Below are positions 17,781 to 28,482 of a DNA stretch of 64,000 nt, one piece after another (position 1 is the stretch's first letter; each line of letters opens with the position of its first letter). The notes below the pieces were generated by a model, which was not told the DNA's origin, ran no database searches, and was given only the letters and a program-made list of their open reading frames with translations. Source of the stretch: Sphingobacteriales bacterium (GTDB lineage Bacteria; Bacteroidota; Bacteroidia; Chitinophagales; Chitinophagaceae); contig SEFP01000001.1 in assembly GCA_004144185.1 (NCBI GenBank), positions 682,001 to 746,000 on the forward strand. The letters run 5' to 3'. The position numbers and the translations under genes were made by a program.

Positions 17781-19328
17781 ATGGCTTCTGTTTTTTCCTC
17801 CAATTATACCGCCGCTTTTATACAGGCGTTTCCCGGCGATGCTTCCGGAAACCTGCTACCCCGGCAGACACCTGGTTTGTTGTGGAGTGCCACCTCCCTT
17901 ACGCCAGTGGCCGATCCCACGCTGCTGGCCTGGAGTGAGAATCTGGCGCGTACACTGGGCATTGACCAGCCTCAGACACTGGATGAAATTGCTGTACTGG
18001 CCGGAAACGGGCTGGCACCGGGCATGCAACCCTATGCCTCCTGTTATGGCGGACATCAGTTTGGTCACTGGGCCGGACAGCTGGGCGATGGCCGGGCCAT
18101 TACCCTGGGCGAGTGGACCCGACCGGATGGCTTTCCGGAAGAGCTGCAACTGAAAGGTGCCGGTCCGACGGCGTATTCCCGGAGAGGCGACGGCCGGGCG
18201 GTACTTCGATCCTCAGTGCGCGAGTACCTGATGAGTGAAGCCATGTATCATCTGGGCATTCCGACTACCCGGGCGCTGAGTCTGGTTCAAACCGGGGATG
18301 ACGTCGTGCGGGATCTGCTCTATGACGGGCATCCCCGTCCGGAACCGGGTGCGATTGTACTGCGAACGGCGCCTTCTTTAATTCGTTTTGGGCACTTCGA
18401 GCTGCTGTACGTCCGGAAAGAATTTGAGCTGCTCCGGCAGCTGACTGACTGGGTCATCCAACGATATTTTCCTCACCTCATCGGTGCCGATCCGGTCGTG
18501 GCCTTTTATGAAGAGCTGGTAAAGCGCACAGCCCGGCTAATGGTTGACTGGCAGCGGGTTGGTTTTGTGCACGGTGTGATGAACACCGACAACATGAGTA
18601 TCCTCGGGCTGACCATCGACTATGGTCCTTATGGAATGCTCGATGCCTATGATGAGGCGTTTACGCCGAATACCACTGACCTGCCCGGCCGTCGGTATGC
18701 CTTTGGCAACCAACCACAGATCGCCAAATGGAATCTGGCCAATCTGGCTGGCAGTCTCGTACCGGTGGTGAAAGAACCCCAACGGCTGGCACAGGCGCTG
18801 GAAAGCTATGACCTGCATTTTCAATCGGGCCAGAAGGCTATGCTACGGGCCAAACTGGGACTTTCCGGAAACGAGCCGTTAAGCAACGAACTGCTTACCG
18901 AGCTTCCCCAACTGCTTCAAACCGTGCAGCCCGATTACACGCTATTCTTTCAGTTGCTGGAGACCCTGCCGATGACCGGCTCCGTAGATGCTACGCTCCA
19001 TTTTGAACCGGCCTTGTACGGTGAGTTGTCGGAACCCGGCACCCGTCAGCTCCAGCGCTTTGTTGAGCAGTATCAGCAGTGTATCCGGTCCTCCGATTCG
19101 TCGGAGCGAACGGCCCGGATGCAACAAACCAATCCACGGTTTATCCTGCGCAACTACCAGTTGCACGAGGCCATCGAAGCGTTGGAAGCCGGTGATGACA
19201 CGCTTTTCCGGAAACTGGAAGCCGCTTCGCAGCAACCGTATACCTTACTATTTCCGGAACTGAACCACCAGCAGCCTCAATGGGCACAAACCAAACCGGG
19301 CTGTGGGATGCTGTCGTGCAGCTCCTAA
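17781..19328 (+). CDS. selO: SelO/YdiU protein adenylyltransferase
   Basis: A 515-residue pseudokinase-fold enzyme that transfers AMP to proteins (SelO/UPF0061). Typical segments are YASCYGGHQFGHWAGQLGDGRA, QLKGAGPTAYSRRGDGRAVLRSS, and the flipped active site VHGVMNTDNMSILGLTIDYGP. The C-terminus ends LSCSS, as in the E. coli protein, with the cysteine at the position of selenocysteine in eukaryotic SelO. It diverges from the glycosyltransferase-like gene across a 188-bp spacer. Confidence 0.95.
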   Translation: MASVFSSNYTAAFIQAFPGDASGNLLPRQTPGLLWSATSLTPVADPTLLAWSENLARTLGIDQPQTLDEIAVLAGNGLAPGMQPYASCYGGHQFGHWAGQLGDGRAITLGEWTRPDGFPEELQLKGAGPTAYSRRGDGRAVLRSSVREYLMSEAMYHLGIPTTRALSLVQTGDDVVRDLLYDGHPRPEPGAIVLRTAPSLIRFGHFELLYVRKEFELLRQLTDWVIQRYFPHLIGADPVVAFYEELVKRTARLMVDWQRVGFVHGVMNTDNMSILGLTIDYGPYGMLDAYDEAFTPNTTDLPGRRYAFGNQPQIAKWNLANLAGSLVPVVKEPQRLAQALESYDLHFQSGQKAMLRAKLGLSGNEPLSNELLTELPQLLQTVQPDYTLFFQLLETLPMTGSVDATLHFEPALYGELSEPGTRQLQRFVEQYQQCIRSSDSSERTARMQQTNPRFILRNYQLHEAIEALEAGDDTLFRKLEAASQQPYTLLFPELNHQQPQWAQTKPGCGMLSCSS

Positions 19329-19509
19329 ACCCGATTCCGAATGAATGTCCTTGAATCCCTAAAGATGCTTTGGGTGACCACCTGTTTTTTGCGCTCCGGA
19401 CTTTAAAGCCTCTTAAGACCAATTCGTATTTAGGAGGGCAACAAGCCGGTGGAACTACTTTTATTAGTCTACCTGCGCTCTCAAGCAGTCTCTTTTCTCT
19501 CAACGGCCT

Positions 19510-20754
19510 ATGACTACCGAAGAAAAACAAAAACAACTCAACCGACACAAAGCCATTGCTACCGGCCTGTTTGTGTGTATGGTTCTGGTTTACATAGCTA
19601 CTTTGCTGCTTTTAAAGCGGGGCGCAGGAGGCTGGGCCAGTGCCGTCAACGCATTTTCAGAAGCCGCTATGGTGGGTGCGCTGGCCGACTGGTTTGCCGT
19701 CACAGCCTTGTTTTATCATCCGCTGGGTATTCCCATTCCACATACCAATCTAATTGAAAACGGAAAGCAGCGTATCGGTGCCAATCTGGGCGGCTTCGTA
19801 GTCAATAATTTTCTGACCCCGGCCAACCTGCGTCCGTACCTCGACAAGCTGAAGCCTTCCGGAATGCTGGCCAACTGGTTGCGCAGTCCCAGTCATCAAC
19901 AGGTCCTCCTGAAAGAAGCCAGTCATTTACTGACTGATATTTTAGGCCGGGTAGATGATCAGATGGTGACTGCGTTTCTGACCAAACAAGGCACCACCAT
20001 CCTAAGCGAAATCAACCTCAGTAAGATCCTGAGCAGCGGGGTTCGCTTTGCCGTTGAGCACAACGAACATGAAGCGGCGATTACAATGCTGGCCGGTAAG
20101 ATTCGCGGCTTTATTCTGGAAAATGAAGAATTGGTACGTGGCCGCGTTAAAAGCGAAAGCTATTTCTTCGTTCCGGGCTTTGTAAACAACAAGCTGGCGG
20201 AGAAAATCACCACAGGGCTGGCCGGCTATTTTAAAGAGATTGAGGAAGACAAAGCGCACCGGCTTCGTCAGGAAATCAGCCAGGAGCTTCTGGCCTGGTC
20301 AGACCGGCTGCTGACCGATCCGGAATGGGAAGTAAAGTTCCAGCAACTGAAAGCCGGCCTGCTCGCCACTGATAAACTGGAAGAGTACGCGCGTACCGCC
20401 TGGGCCAAGGCCAAAGCCACGTTAATCGAAGAGCTTTCGCAGCCCGATACGACTTTGATGCGCTATATCGGCACCATGCTTCAGGAAGGCGTGGATACAC
20501 TCGCCACCGACGAGGCCCTTCAGGCCAAAATAGACAACTGGGCGCGGGTGCAGGCCTACAGTGCTGTACTACGCTATAAAGACGCGGCTGGTGAACTGAT
20601 TTCCGGTACGGTAGGCAACTGGCCGGCGCGCGAGCTGAGCCAGAAGCTGGAACTGGAAGTAGGCAAAGACCTGCAATACATCCGTATCAACGGTACGCTG
20701 GTGGGTGGATTGGTCGGCTTGTTGATTCACCTGCTGACCATATGGCTGGACTGA
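19510..20754 (+). CDS. DUF445 family membrane protein
   Basis: A 414-residue protein with one hydrophobic helix near the N-terminus (about residues 17-37) and one near the C-terminus (LVGGLVGLLIHLLTIWL). The signature AMVGALADWFAVTALFYHPLGIPIPHTNLI is that of DUF445. Between the helices lies a long mostly helical, acidic domain. The function of the family is not established. It starts 181 bp after selO and is not obviously coupled to it. Confidence 0.9.
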   Translation: MTTEEKQKQLNRHKAIATGLFVCMVLVYIATLLLLKRGAGGWASAVNAFSEAAMVGALADWFAVTALFYHPLGIPIPHTNLIENGKQRIGANLGGFVVNNFLTPANLRPYLDKLKPSGMLANWLRSPSHQQVLLKEASHLLTDILGRVDDQMVTAFLTKQGTTILSEINLSKILSSGVRFAVEHNEHEAAITMLAGKIRGFILENEELVRGRVKSESYFFVPGFVNNKLAEKITTGLAGYFKEIEEDKAHRLRQEISQELLAWSDRLLTDPEWEVKFQQLKAGLLATDKLEEYARTAWAKAKATLIEELSQPDTTLMRYIGTMLQEGVDTLATDEALQAKIDNWARVQAYSAVLRYKDAAGELISGTVGNWPARELSQKLELEVGKDLQYIRINGTLVGGLVGLLIHLLTIWLD

Positions 20755-20809
20755 TTGTGTTTCGGGTCCGGCTTCCGGAATGCTATTTTTGAGCGTTCCT
20801 TTATCCTGT

Positions 20810-22036
20810 ATGCATCGCTTTCTGACCCGGTTTCGATCTCCTTTTGTTTGGGTACCGCTGCTGTGCGGACTGGTGTATTGCATTTTTATCCGGCCCGATC
20901 AGGCCAATTACTTCCGCGAACTGGCACATGCTTTTCTGGACGGCAAGCTGTACCTGGAACATCCGTCGCAGACGCATGATCTGGTTTTTTTCCGGAACCG
21001 CTATTACCTCTACTGGCCACCGGTTCCGGCGCTGGTCTGGCTGCCGTTGGTGGCGTTGTTGGGAGATCTTCCGCCCGACGGCCTGGTGGGTGCAGTGGCT
21101 GGTATCCTTAATGTAGCCTTGGTCATGAAACTCCTGCGGGTCGTTTCCGAGCGGTATGGACTGGCGCTTTCCGCTAAAACCATTGCCTGGGCCGGCATTT
21201 TCTGGGGGTTGGGAACCGCTCAGTTTCACCTAGCACCCCGTGGCAACACCTGGTATTTTGCACAAACCATTGCCCAAACGTTTCTGCTGGGTGGATTGTT
21301 GCTGGCCTTCCGGAACCGAAGCTGGTTCTGGAGCGGTGTGCTGTTTGCCCTGGCGGTGTATTGCCGGAATAATCTTGTGTTTGCCGGATTGTTTTTTGCA
21401 CTGGTGTACCTGGCCCAGAACCGGCCGCTTCGCTGGGCGCAATTCTTTCGGAACGGAGGCTTGTTTATCCTGCCGTTCCTGGTGCTGAGCGGACTCAACC
21501 TGCTTTACAACCACGCCCGCTTTGGCAACTGGTGGGAAAACGGCATTCAGTATCATCTGATGGATCCGTATTTCTATCACAACTTCAAGACCTACGGCTA
21601 CTTCTCTACGCACTATCTGTCGTACAATTTCTGGGTCGAAGTGCTGCACCCACCGACTCTTATTCCAGAAGTGCCGTTTATCAGGCCCGAGCCGGAAGGG
21701 TTTGGCTTCCTCTGGGCATCTCCAGTATTTTTTCTGCTGTTTCCGGCCCTGGCAACCTGGATCGGACTGTTGATCTCCAGGAAGCCGCATCTAGCCTTTA
21801 AGTTGATTACCTGGGCCTGCTGGATCACCGCCCTTCCGATTGCCATGGCCATCTTCATGATCATGGGCACCGGCTGGCAGCAACACGGCGCGCGGTACAC
21901 CTTCGATTTCCATATTTTCCTGGTACTGTTTCTGGCGTTTCTATGGCCTCAGCTACGACGGGTTCGATGGATGCCTGCGCTGGGAGTCGTTTTAGTCGTG
22001 CTTTCAATCCTTGTACAGGTAACCGGGATTCCTTAA
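20810..22036 (+). CDS. Polytopic membrane protein, putative glycosyltransferase
   Basis: A 408-residue protein with about ten hydrophobic helices. FRELAHAFLDGKLYLEH followed by HDLVFFRNRYYLYWPPVPAL near residues 30-65 resembles GT-C class proteins with an extracytoplasmic loop after helix 1, but the catalytic acidic pair is not obvious, so the class is inferred. ATG 20810 (MHRFLTR) is preferred over 20780. The lipoprotein gene starts 18 bp downstream, suggesting an operon. Confidence 0.6.
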   Translation: MHRFLTRFRSPFVWVPLLCGLVYCIFIRPDQANYFRELAHAFLDGKLYLEHPSQTHDLVFFRNRYYLYWPPVPALVWLPLVALLGDLPPDGLVGAVAGILNVALVMKLLRVVSERYGLALSAKTIAWAGIFWGLGTAQFHLAPRGNTWYFAQTIAQTFLLGGLLLAFRNRSWFWSGVLFALAVYCRNNLVFAGLFFALVYLAQNRPLRWAQFFRNGGLFILPFLVLSGLNLLYNHARFGNWWENGIQYHLMDPYFYHNFKTYGYFSTHYLSYNFWVEVLHPPTLIPEVPFIRPEPEGFGFLWASPVFFLLFPALATWIGLLISRKPHLAFKLITWACWITALPIAMAIFMIMGTGWQQHGARYTFDFHIFLVLFLAFLWPQLRRVRWMPALGVVLVVLSILVQVTGIP

Positions 22037-22053
22037 CTCAACCCTTCCTTTTT

Positions 22054-22644
22054 ATGCTCAGACGCTTTGGAATCGTATGTATAGTCTGCCTTTCTGCCTG
22101 TCGCACAACACCGGCCCCGGTTGCCCAGGCAACGGGTGCCGAAACCACCGTGACCGCGTCTGTGGATTCCGGATCGTCAGCCCTTCCGGACACTGCGGAT
22201 GCCGTGGTTGCTCAAATCCGGAAGGAGTACCAGTCCATTCAATCCGACCCTACCCTGACCCGCAAGGCGATTTCCTATGAAACGCCACCGGATGCAGTCA
22301 ATATGCCTCCGATGGGCGGCACGCTTACGTTGTTTTTCCGGAACGGACAGGTGGTAAAAGTGCTCGATGACGGGGGTGAGGATCACGGCGTCTGGAAGGA
22401 AGAATACTACTACCGGCCCGGTGGCGAGCTGTTCTTTATCTACGCCGATAACGCGTACGGCGGAGCAGCAAACCCAACCGAAATAAAGTACCAGCTACGC
22501 CTGTACCTGCACGAAGGCCGGGTCTACAAGACACTGACCACCCAGTCTGCGGATAACGCGCTTGATACCGACGATTATCTACGGAAGGCAAAAGCGTTTT
22601 ACAACGCCCGTACGGCTGCTGATATACTGGCGGTGTACCAGTAA
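22054..22644 (+). CDS. Lipoprotein of unknown function
   Basis: A 196-residue protein with a lipoprotein signal (MLRRFGIVCIVCLSAC; lipobox LSAC, lipidated Cys16), so it should sit in the periplasmic or outer membrane. The mature part begins with an Ala/Thr/Ser-rich linker, then a compact beta-rich domain (GTLTLFFRNGQVVKVLDDGG, EYYYRPGGELFFIY). No family is recognised. ATG 22054 is chosen because it opens the signal peptide; a longer frame from 21943 overlaps the preceding gene. Confidence 0.75.
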   Translation: MLRRFGIVCIVCLSACRTTPAPVAQATGAETTVTASVDSGSSALPDTADAVVAQIRKEYQSIQSDPTLTRKAISYETPPDAVNMPPMGGTLTLFFRNGQVVKVLDDGGEDHGVWKEEYYYRPGGELFFIYADNAYGGAANPTEIKYQLRLYLHEGRVYKTLTTQSADNALDTDDYLRKAKAFYNARTAADILAVYQ

Positions 22645-22663
22645 AATCTGAATGGATGCGCAT

Positions 22664-22702
22664 TTAAAAACAGCGGCCTTCCGGAAATCCGGGAGGCCGC
22701 TG
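22664..22702 (-). terminator. Terminator between the lipoprotein gene and gyrB
   Basis: The arms CAGCGGCCT (22671-22679) and AGGCCGCTG (22694-22702) enclose a 14-nt loop holding TTCCGGAA. Read on the minus strand the stem is followed by TTTTT, so it terminates gyrB. Confidence 0.8.
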
Positions 22703-22726
22703 TAGATTATACTTTTTTAGCAGCTG

Positions 22727-24736
<2,010 letters not shown>

Positions 24737-24815
24737 TCAAAGGCCGCTTCCGAGCCATTTTAATGCTTCAAAGCGCCTTTAAAAACACCCTTGGAAAGGG
24801 GCTTTTTACAAAGTA

Positions 24816-24845
24816 CAAATTTACGTCAAAAATGCCGTAAAATCA
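24816..24845 (-). promoter_or_regulatory. Bacteroidota-type promoter of gyrB
   Basis: On the minus strand TTG (24845-24843), a 19-nt spacer and TAAATTTG (24823-24816) match the -33 / -7 (TAnnTTTG) pattern. The predicted start lies about 95 nt before the gyrB ATG. Confidence 0.65.
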
Positions 24846-24926
24846 AGGAAAACAGGCGTTAAAAGCCGCCCAAAACAGGCCTGACATCCAGTTGAAAATT
24901 ACGGACCTGAACATCCGGAACCAGTA

Positions 24927-25868
24927 GTGTCTGAAGGGTACTTCCCATCAGGTAATCGCCGGACTCAAAAATCATTCAAAAGCGGCCTGTACCTTTGCCC
25001 ACTTGTGCAGCAGCTTAAACGTGTAAAGACCGATGAGGCAGACCGCATTTTAACGCGGGTGCTCGGCCGCGAGGTCGTGATCCTCTCGCGGCAGGAGACA
25101 GCTATTAACCGCTGGATTGCCGCGTCCCTGTTGGAGCTGGAACCCACAGCGGTAGCCGATACCGAATCGCATGGCCGGATGTTGCTGCTTCCAATCGACG
25201 AAGAGCAGCAGGCCATCCACCTGTTTTACTTTTTTGCACCGCAGGAAGGCTCTGAGCGCCGGATGATTCAACTGCGGCTGCATCCGGAATTTTTCCGGCA
25301 GTGGGCCGAAGATTTACGCGCTACCGAACCGCTGTTCCGCTTTGACCAGACGACAGAGCAACAATTCAGCATCGATCCGCAATTATTACTGCTACTGGAT
25401 GCCTTGTTCGCGACGCCTGCATCAGTCAGTCCGCTAGCGGCAGCACTTCTGCGCACCGAAACAGCCTTTCATCTGCTGCGTCGCACCATAGAGGCGATTA
25501 CAGTGCCCTTTAACCCCTGTGCCGTCCCGGCCTGCCGGTTTCTGGCGCTGGATGCCGAGCGGGAAAAAATTCTGGCAGCCCGCGATCTGCTGCTGGCCGG
25601 CACCGAGCGACCGCTGACCATCAAGGAGCTGGCCCGGAAAGTGGCGATGAACGAATGCTACCTTAAAAAAGGGTTTAAGGCACTGACCGGCAAAACGGTT
25701 CATGAGTTTCAGCACGAGCGCCGCATGGCACGGGCCGTTGAGTTGCTGCGGAGTGGCAGCAGCACCGTCTCGGATGTAGCCATTGAACTGGGTTTTCTGT
25801 CGATTTCCCATTTCAGTACCGCCTTTAAAAAAGCAACCGGCATCAAGGCCTGTGAACTGCTGAAATAG
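24927..25868 (+). CDS. AraC-family transcriptional regulator
   Basis: Up to 313 residues; the last 100 form the AraC/XylS DNA-binding domain with two helix-turn-helix units (TIKELARKVAMNECYLKKGFKALTG and VSDVAIELGFLSISHFSTAFKKATG). The N-terminal part is an unclassified sensor domain. The start is uncertain: GTG 24927 gives the longest frame, but a TACCTTTG -7 box at 24990-24997 lies inside it, and GTG 25005 is in frame just after. It precedes msrA by 102 bp and could regulate it or itself; this is inference. Confidence 0.88.
   Translation: MSEGYFPSGNRRTQKSFKSGLYLCPLVQQLKRVKTDEADRILTRVLGREVVILSRQETAINRWIAASLLELEPTAVADTESHGRMLLLPIDEEQQAIHLFYFFAPQEGSERRMIQLRLHPEFFRQWAEDLRATEPLFRFDQTTEQQFSIDPQLLLLLDALFATPASVSPLAAALLRTETAFHLLRRTIEAITVPFNPCAVPACRFLALDAEREKILAARDLLLAGTERPLTIKELARKVAMNECYLKKGFKALTGKTVHEFQHERRMARAVELLRSGSSTVSDVAIELGFLSISHFSTAFKKATGIKACELLK
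24990..24997 (+). promoter_or_regulatory. Possible -7 box within the long AraC-type frame
   Basis: TACCTTTG matches the TAnnTTTG -7 consensus exactly. No good TTTG stands 17-23 nt upstream. If used, translation would begin at GTG 25005 with almost no leader. Confidence 0.4.
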
Positions 25869-25970
25869 ATTCCTTCCGGAACCCGACGACTTCGGACCAT
25901 ACATACACCGGTTTTTTAAGCGTTACGCTGGCACAACTCTTTAGAACCTGTTCCTTACAAGAACTTATTT

Positions 25971-26462
25971 ATGCAAACAGAAAAAGCCATTCTGGCTGGC
26001 GGATGTTTTTGGGGCGTCGAAGAACTGATCCGACAGCAGCCCGGCGTCCTTTCCACCGTAGTCGGTTACACCGGCGGCGATGTTCCCAACGCTACCTACC
26101 GCAATCATGGAACCCATGCCGAAGGCATCGAGATTGAATTTGACCCCACAATCCTGTCATACCGGAAGCTGCTGGAGTATTTTTTCATGATCCACGACCC
26201 GACCACCAAAAACCGGCAGGGCAATGATCGGGGTACCTCTTATCGCTCCGCTATTTTCTATGCGGACGAGGCCCAGCGCGAAACGGCGCAGCAGCTGATC
26301 GCAGAGCTCCATGCTTCCGGAAAATGGCCGGGTCCGATTGTGACGGAAGTGGTGCCTGTGGGTCCGTTCTGGAACGCTGAAGAAGAGCATCAGGACTACC
26401 TGCAAAAACATCCGGCCGGGTATACCTGCCATTTCGAGCGCCCCGACTGGAAACTGAATTAA
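25971..26462 (+). CDS. msrA: Peptide-methionine (S)-S-oxide reductase MsrA
   Basis: A canonical 163-residue MsrA that repairs methionine-S-sulfoxide. GGCFWGVEE carries the nucleophilic Cys12; GYTGG, the YxxHxxHxEGIxIxFDP-like segment and FFxxHDPTTxNRQGNDxGTSYRS are all complete. A C-terminal cysteine in YTCHF (about residue 154) could serve recycling. No fused MsrB. It lies downstream of the AraC-type gene and ends at a bidirectional terminator. Confidence 0.96.
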   Translation: MQTEKAILAGGCFWGVEELIRQQPGVLSTVVGYTGGDVPNATYRNHGTHAEGIEIEFDPTILSYRKLLEYFFMIHDPTTKNRQGNDRGTSYRSAIFYADEAQRETAQQLIAELHASGKWPGPIVTEVVPVGPFWNAEEEHQDYLQKHPAGYTCHFERPDWKLN

Positions 26463-26483
26463 GCAGTCCTTTTTTCAACATAA

Positions 26484-26520
26484 AAAACAGGCAGCTATCC
26501 ATGCGATAGCTGCCTGTTTT
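26484..26520. terminator. Bidirectional terminator between msrA and the photolyase gene
   Basis: The perfect 16-bp stem AAAACAGGCAGCTATC (26484-26499) / GATAGCTGCCTGTTTT (26505-26520) has a 5-nt loop with A and T tracts on both sides. It serves both convergent genes. Confidence 0.9.
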
Positions 26521-26602
26521 ACATTCCGGAACTCCTGCCAATCCGGGGATGGTTTCTAAAGCCAGTTCTGATTCCGGAATACCGACAGCCGGTCCTTTTA
26601 CC

Positions 26603-27997
26603 TTACTTTTTAGTGCTTCCGGAATACTTCTCGATGTATGCTTTTGCATCTACTTTCCGGCGCCAGCTATCGGATGACAGATAACGAAGCGTTCCGAACA
26701 CCGGGCGTTCCGGTCCCCAGGCGCGGTCGTGCTTGCCGAAGCACCACAGGATGCCGGCGTAGGAATTCGGATTGCGCCCGTCGAGCGCATACTTATTGTT
26801 GAGGTGTTCCAGCAACTCAAAGGCTTTTTCGTAGCTGGATGTCCATTCGATAATCTTTTTTCCCCACAGCATCCGCATGTAATTGTGCAGTTCGCCGGTA
26901 TCGACCAGTTCCCGCTGGGTGGCGTTCCAAAGGGTATCCGTCGTGGTTCCCTCTTCGATCTGCTTAGCCGTAAACAGCTGGTAGCGTTCGTCTTTGGCGT
27001 GTTTGGCCATCGTCTTCTGTACCCAGTCCGGCAGTGCCTTTAAAGAATTGTAGTGCGGGTTGTGGCGGGTCAAATTGTAACTCAGTTCCCGGCGGACGAT
27101 TAATTCTTCGAGATAGGCTTGCTTGGCTTCTTTCGAAGCGGCCGCAGCTTCGACGGCTGCATAAATCTGCTGGGGAGAAATAAAGCCGAAGTGCAGGTAT
27201 GACGACATCCGGGATGCACCGTCGATCTCCGGCTTGTTGCGCGAGGTATCATAGTGCGGGAGAATCCGGTTGATAAAATGCTTCAGTCGTTTCTGAGCCG
27301 CCGCCTCGCCACCAATATAGACCGTTGATGCACCTACCGAATGGTCAATAGCACAGCCGGCGACCAGTTTGGCAATGGTATCGTCTGTTACAATGGTTTC
27401 TTCACAGTCCAGTTTCAGGTGAGGTGCTTTCACCTGTACGGCGGGTGTTCGGATGGAACCGATATGATGGGGCAGCAGCTTGTGAATTTTAGGGCGGATG
27501 GTACGGGCCGCATATTCTTCCTTGGTAAACAGCGACATGGGAATCATACCGTTGCTGTCTACAGCCAGCGCAGCAACCGGCGAGCGGTCAGCCATGGCCT
27601 CATTCATATCCGGAATGATAAAGCACGGAAAATCTTCTGTAATCAGTACAGCGGCGTCTTTTTCCAGTTTTGCCGTTACCACAGTGGCTTCTTTCAAATC
27701 TTTGACCAACCGAAAAAGATACCGGATGCCTTTTTCTTCGAAGGCTTGTTTCCGGTCGGCAATGCCCTGCATCATAAAGGTGTGAAGGCGGTCGGAGGCA
27801 TACGGATAGCTGGCCGACAGCAGTTCACAGACCACCAGCGGCTTCTGAAGATCATTGGCCAGTTCGATGGCCTTGTTGAGCGCAAAATTGTGCGTCGTAC
27901 GCTTGTATACCTGCATCCGGTACAGCACGTAGTCCCCATCGGTCCGGATGGGTTTAGCATTCAGCGCACGGGTGCGGTCATCCAAAGGAAGCGTCAT
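26603..27997 (-). CDS. Deoxyribodipyrimidine photo-lyase, class II
   Basis: A 464-residue FAD enzyme that splits cyclobutane pyrimidine dimers with light. The class II pattern is clear at the C-terminus: MLWGKKIIEW, then ALDGRNPNSYAGILWCFGKHD and AWGPERPVFG. The N-terminal Rossmann-like part (YVLYRMQVYKRTTHNFAL) is of the class II kind, and RRELSYN and LHNYMRM are conserved. Transcribed alone or from a leader starting at the promoter near 28308, where a candidate small RNA or attenuator lies. Confidence 0.95.
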   Translation of the reverse strand: MTLPLDDRTRALNAKPIRTDGDYVLYRMQVYKRTTHNFALNKAIELANDLQKPLVVCELLSASYPYASDRLHTFMMQGIADRKQAFEEKGIRYLFRLVKDLKEATVVTAKLEKDAAVLITEDFPCFIIPDMNEAMADRSPVAALAVDSNGMIPMSLFTKEEYAARTIRPKIHKLLPHHIGSIRTPAVQVKAPHLKLDCEETIVTDDTIAKLVAGCAIDHSVGASTVYIGGEAAAQKRLKHFINRILPHYDTSRNKPEIDGASRMSSYLHFGFISPQQIYAAVEAAAASKEAKQAYLEELIVRRELSYNLTRHNPHYNSLKALPDWVQKTMAKHAKDERYQLFTAKQIEEGTTTDTLWNATQRELVDTGELHNYMRMLWGKKIIEWTSSYEKAFELLEHLNNKYALDGRNPNSYAGILWCFGKHDRAWGPERPVFGTLRYLSSDSWRRKVDAKAYIEKYSGSTKK

Positions 27998-28482
27998 AAA
28001 AAAGAGTAGGAGTAGTCCAGAAAATCCACTTGAATTCCAATCAGATAATATTCATACCCCACCGGTACCACGCCTCCCCTGGGTTCATTCCGGAATACAT
28101 ACGGCATAAACGAGCTTCTACATATGCCTTGGCAAACGACTCCAAAACAAAGGGTTTCAGCAGTTGATCTATTCCGGTAGCCAGTCATCAAACCATAACA
28201 GGCCTAAAAAAGGCCCTCAGCTTTACAGCGGAGGGCACATGTTGTTATGAACTTGCTGTCTATCCCGCAGGACAGGAGCAATCACTAACCGAGGTTTGGC
28301 ACCGCTACAAAGATACGTTCTAAGGTTATACAGATGCATGTATTCCAGAGGTATAGATGCAAAACAAAAAGTATTACAAAGCCGCAGTCATCAATAATTT
28401 CAACAGGTTGGATGTGGAGAGTAGCAACAGCGAGCTATCGGTCCAATACTAGCGAATGGATCATAAATAACCTTACCATTGA
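27998..28482. other. Spacer at the left edge of the island
   Basis: No gene is supported in these 485 bp. The stretch holds the minus-strand promoter/terminator pair listed as a candidate small RNA (28206-28302), one TTCCGGAA at 28088, and AT-rich sequence from about 28310 onward, where base composition shifts toward that of the island. Confidence 0.7.
28206..28302 (-). ncRNA. Candidate small RNA or transcription attenuator
   Basis: On the minus strand a perfect -7 box TATCTTTG (28315-28308) is followed by about 97 nt of structured sequence and then by a terminator: GCCCTC (28236-28231), a 12-nt loop, GAGGGC (28218-28213) and TTTTTT (28211-28206). An inner hairpin CTGTCC-TGC-GGGATAGACAG is seen. 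The -7 box is identical to that of tRNA-Phe in this window, but a -33 TTTG is weak. It is not SRP RNA, as the conserved GGAA-loop motif is missing. It could be a free sRNA or a leader controlling the photolyase 210 bp downstream. Confidence 0.5.

Noticed and set aside
28206-28302. Reading the structured minus-strand transcript as SRP (4.5S) RNA or a known riboswitch
   Set aside because: The size fits SRP RNA, but the invariant GGAA-loop and AGCAG segments are absent. SAM, cobalamin, TPP and FMN consensus boxes are also not found.
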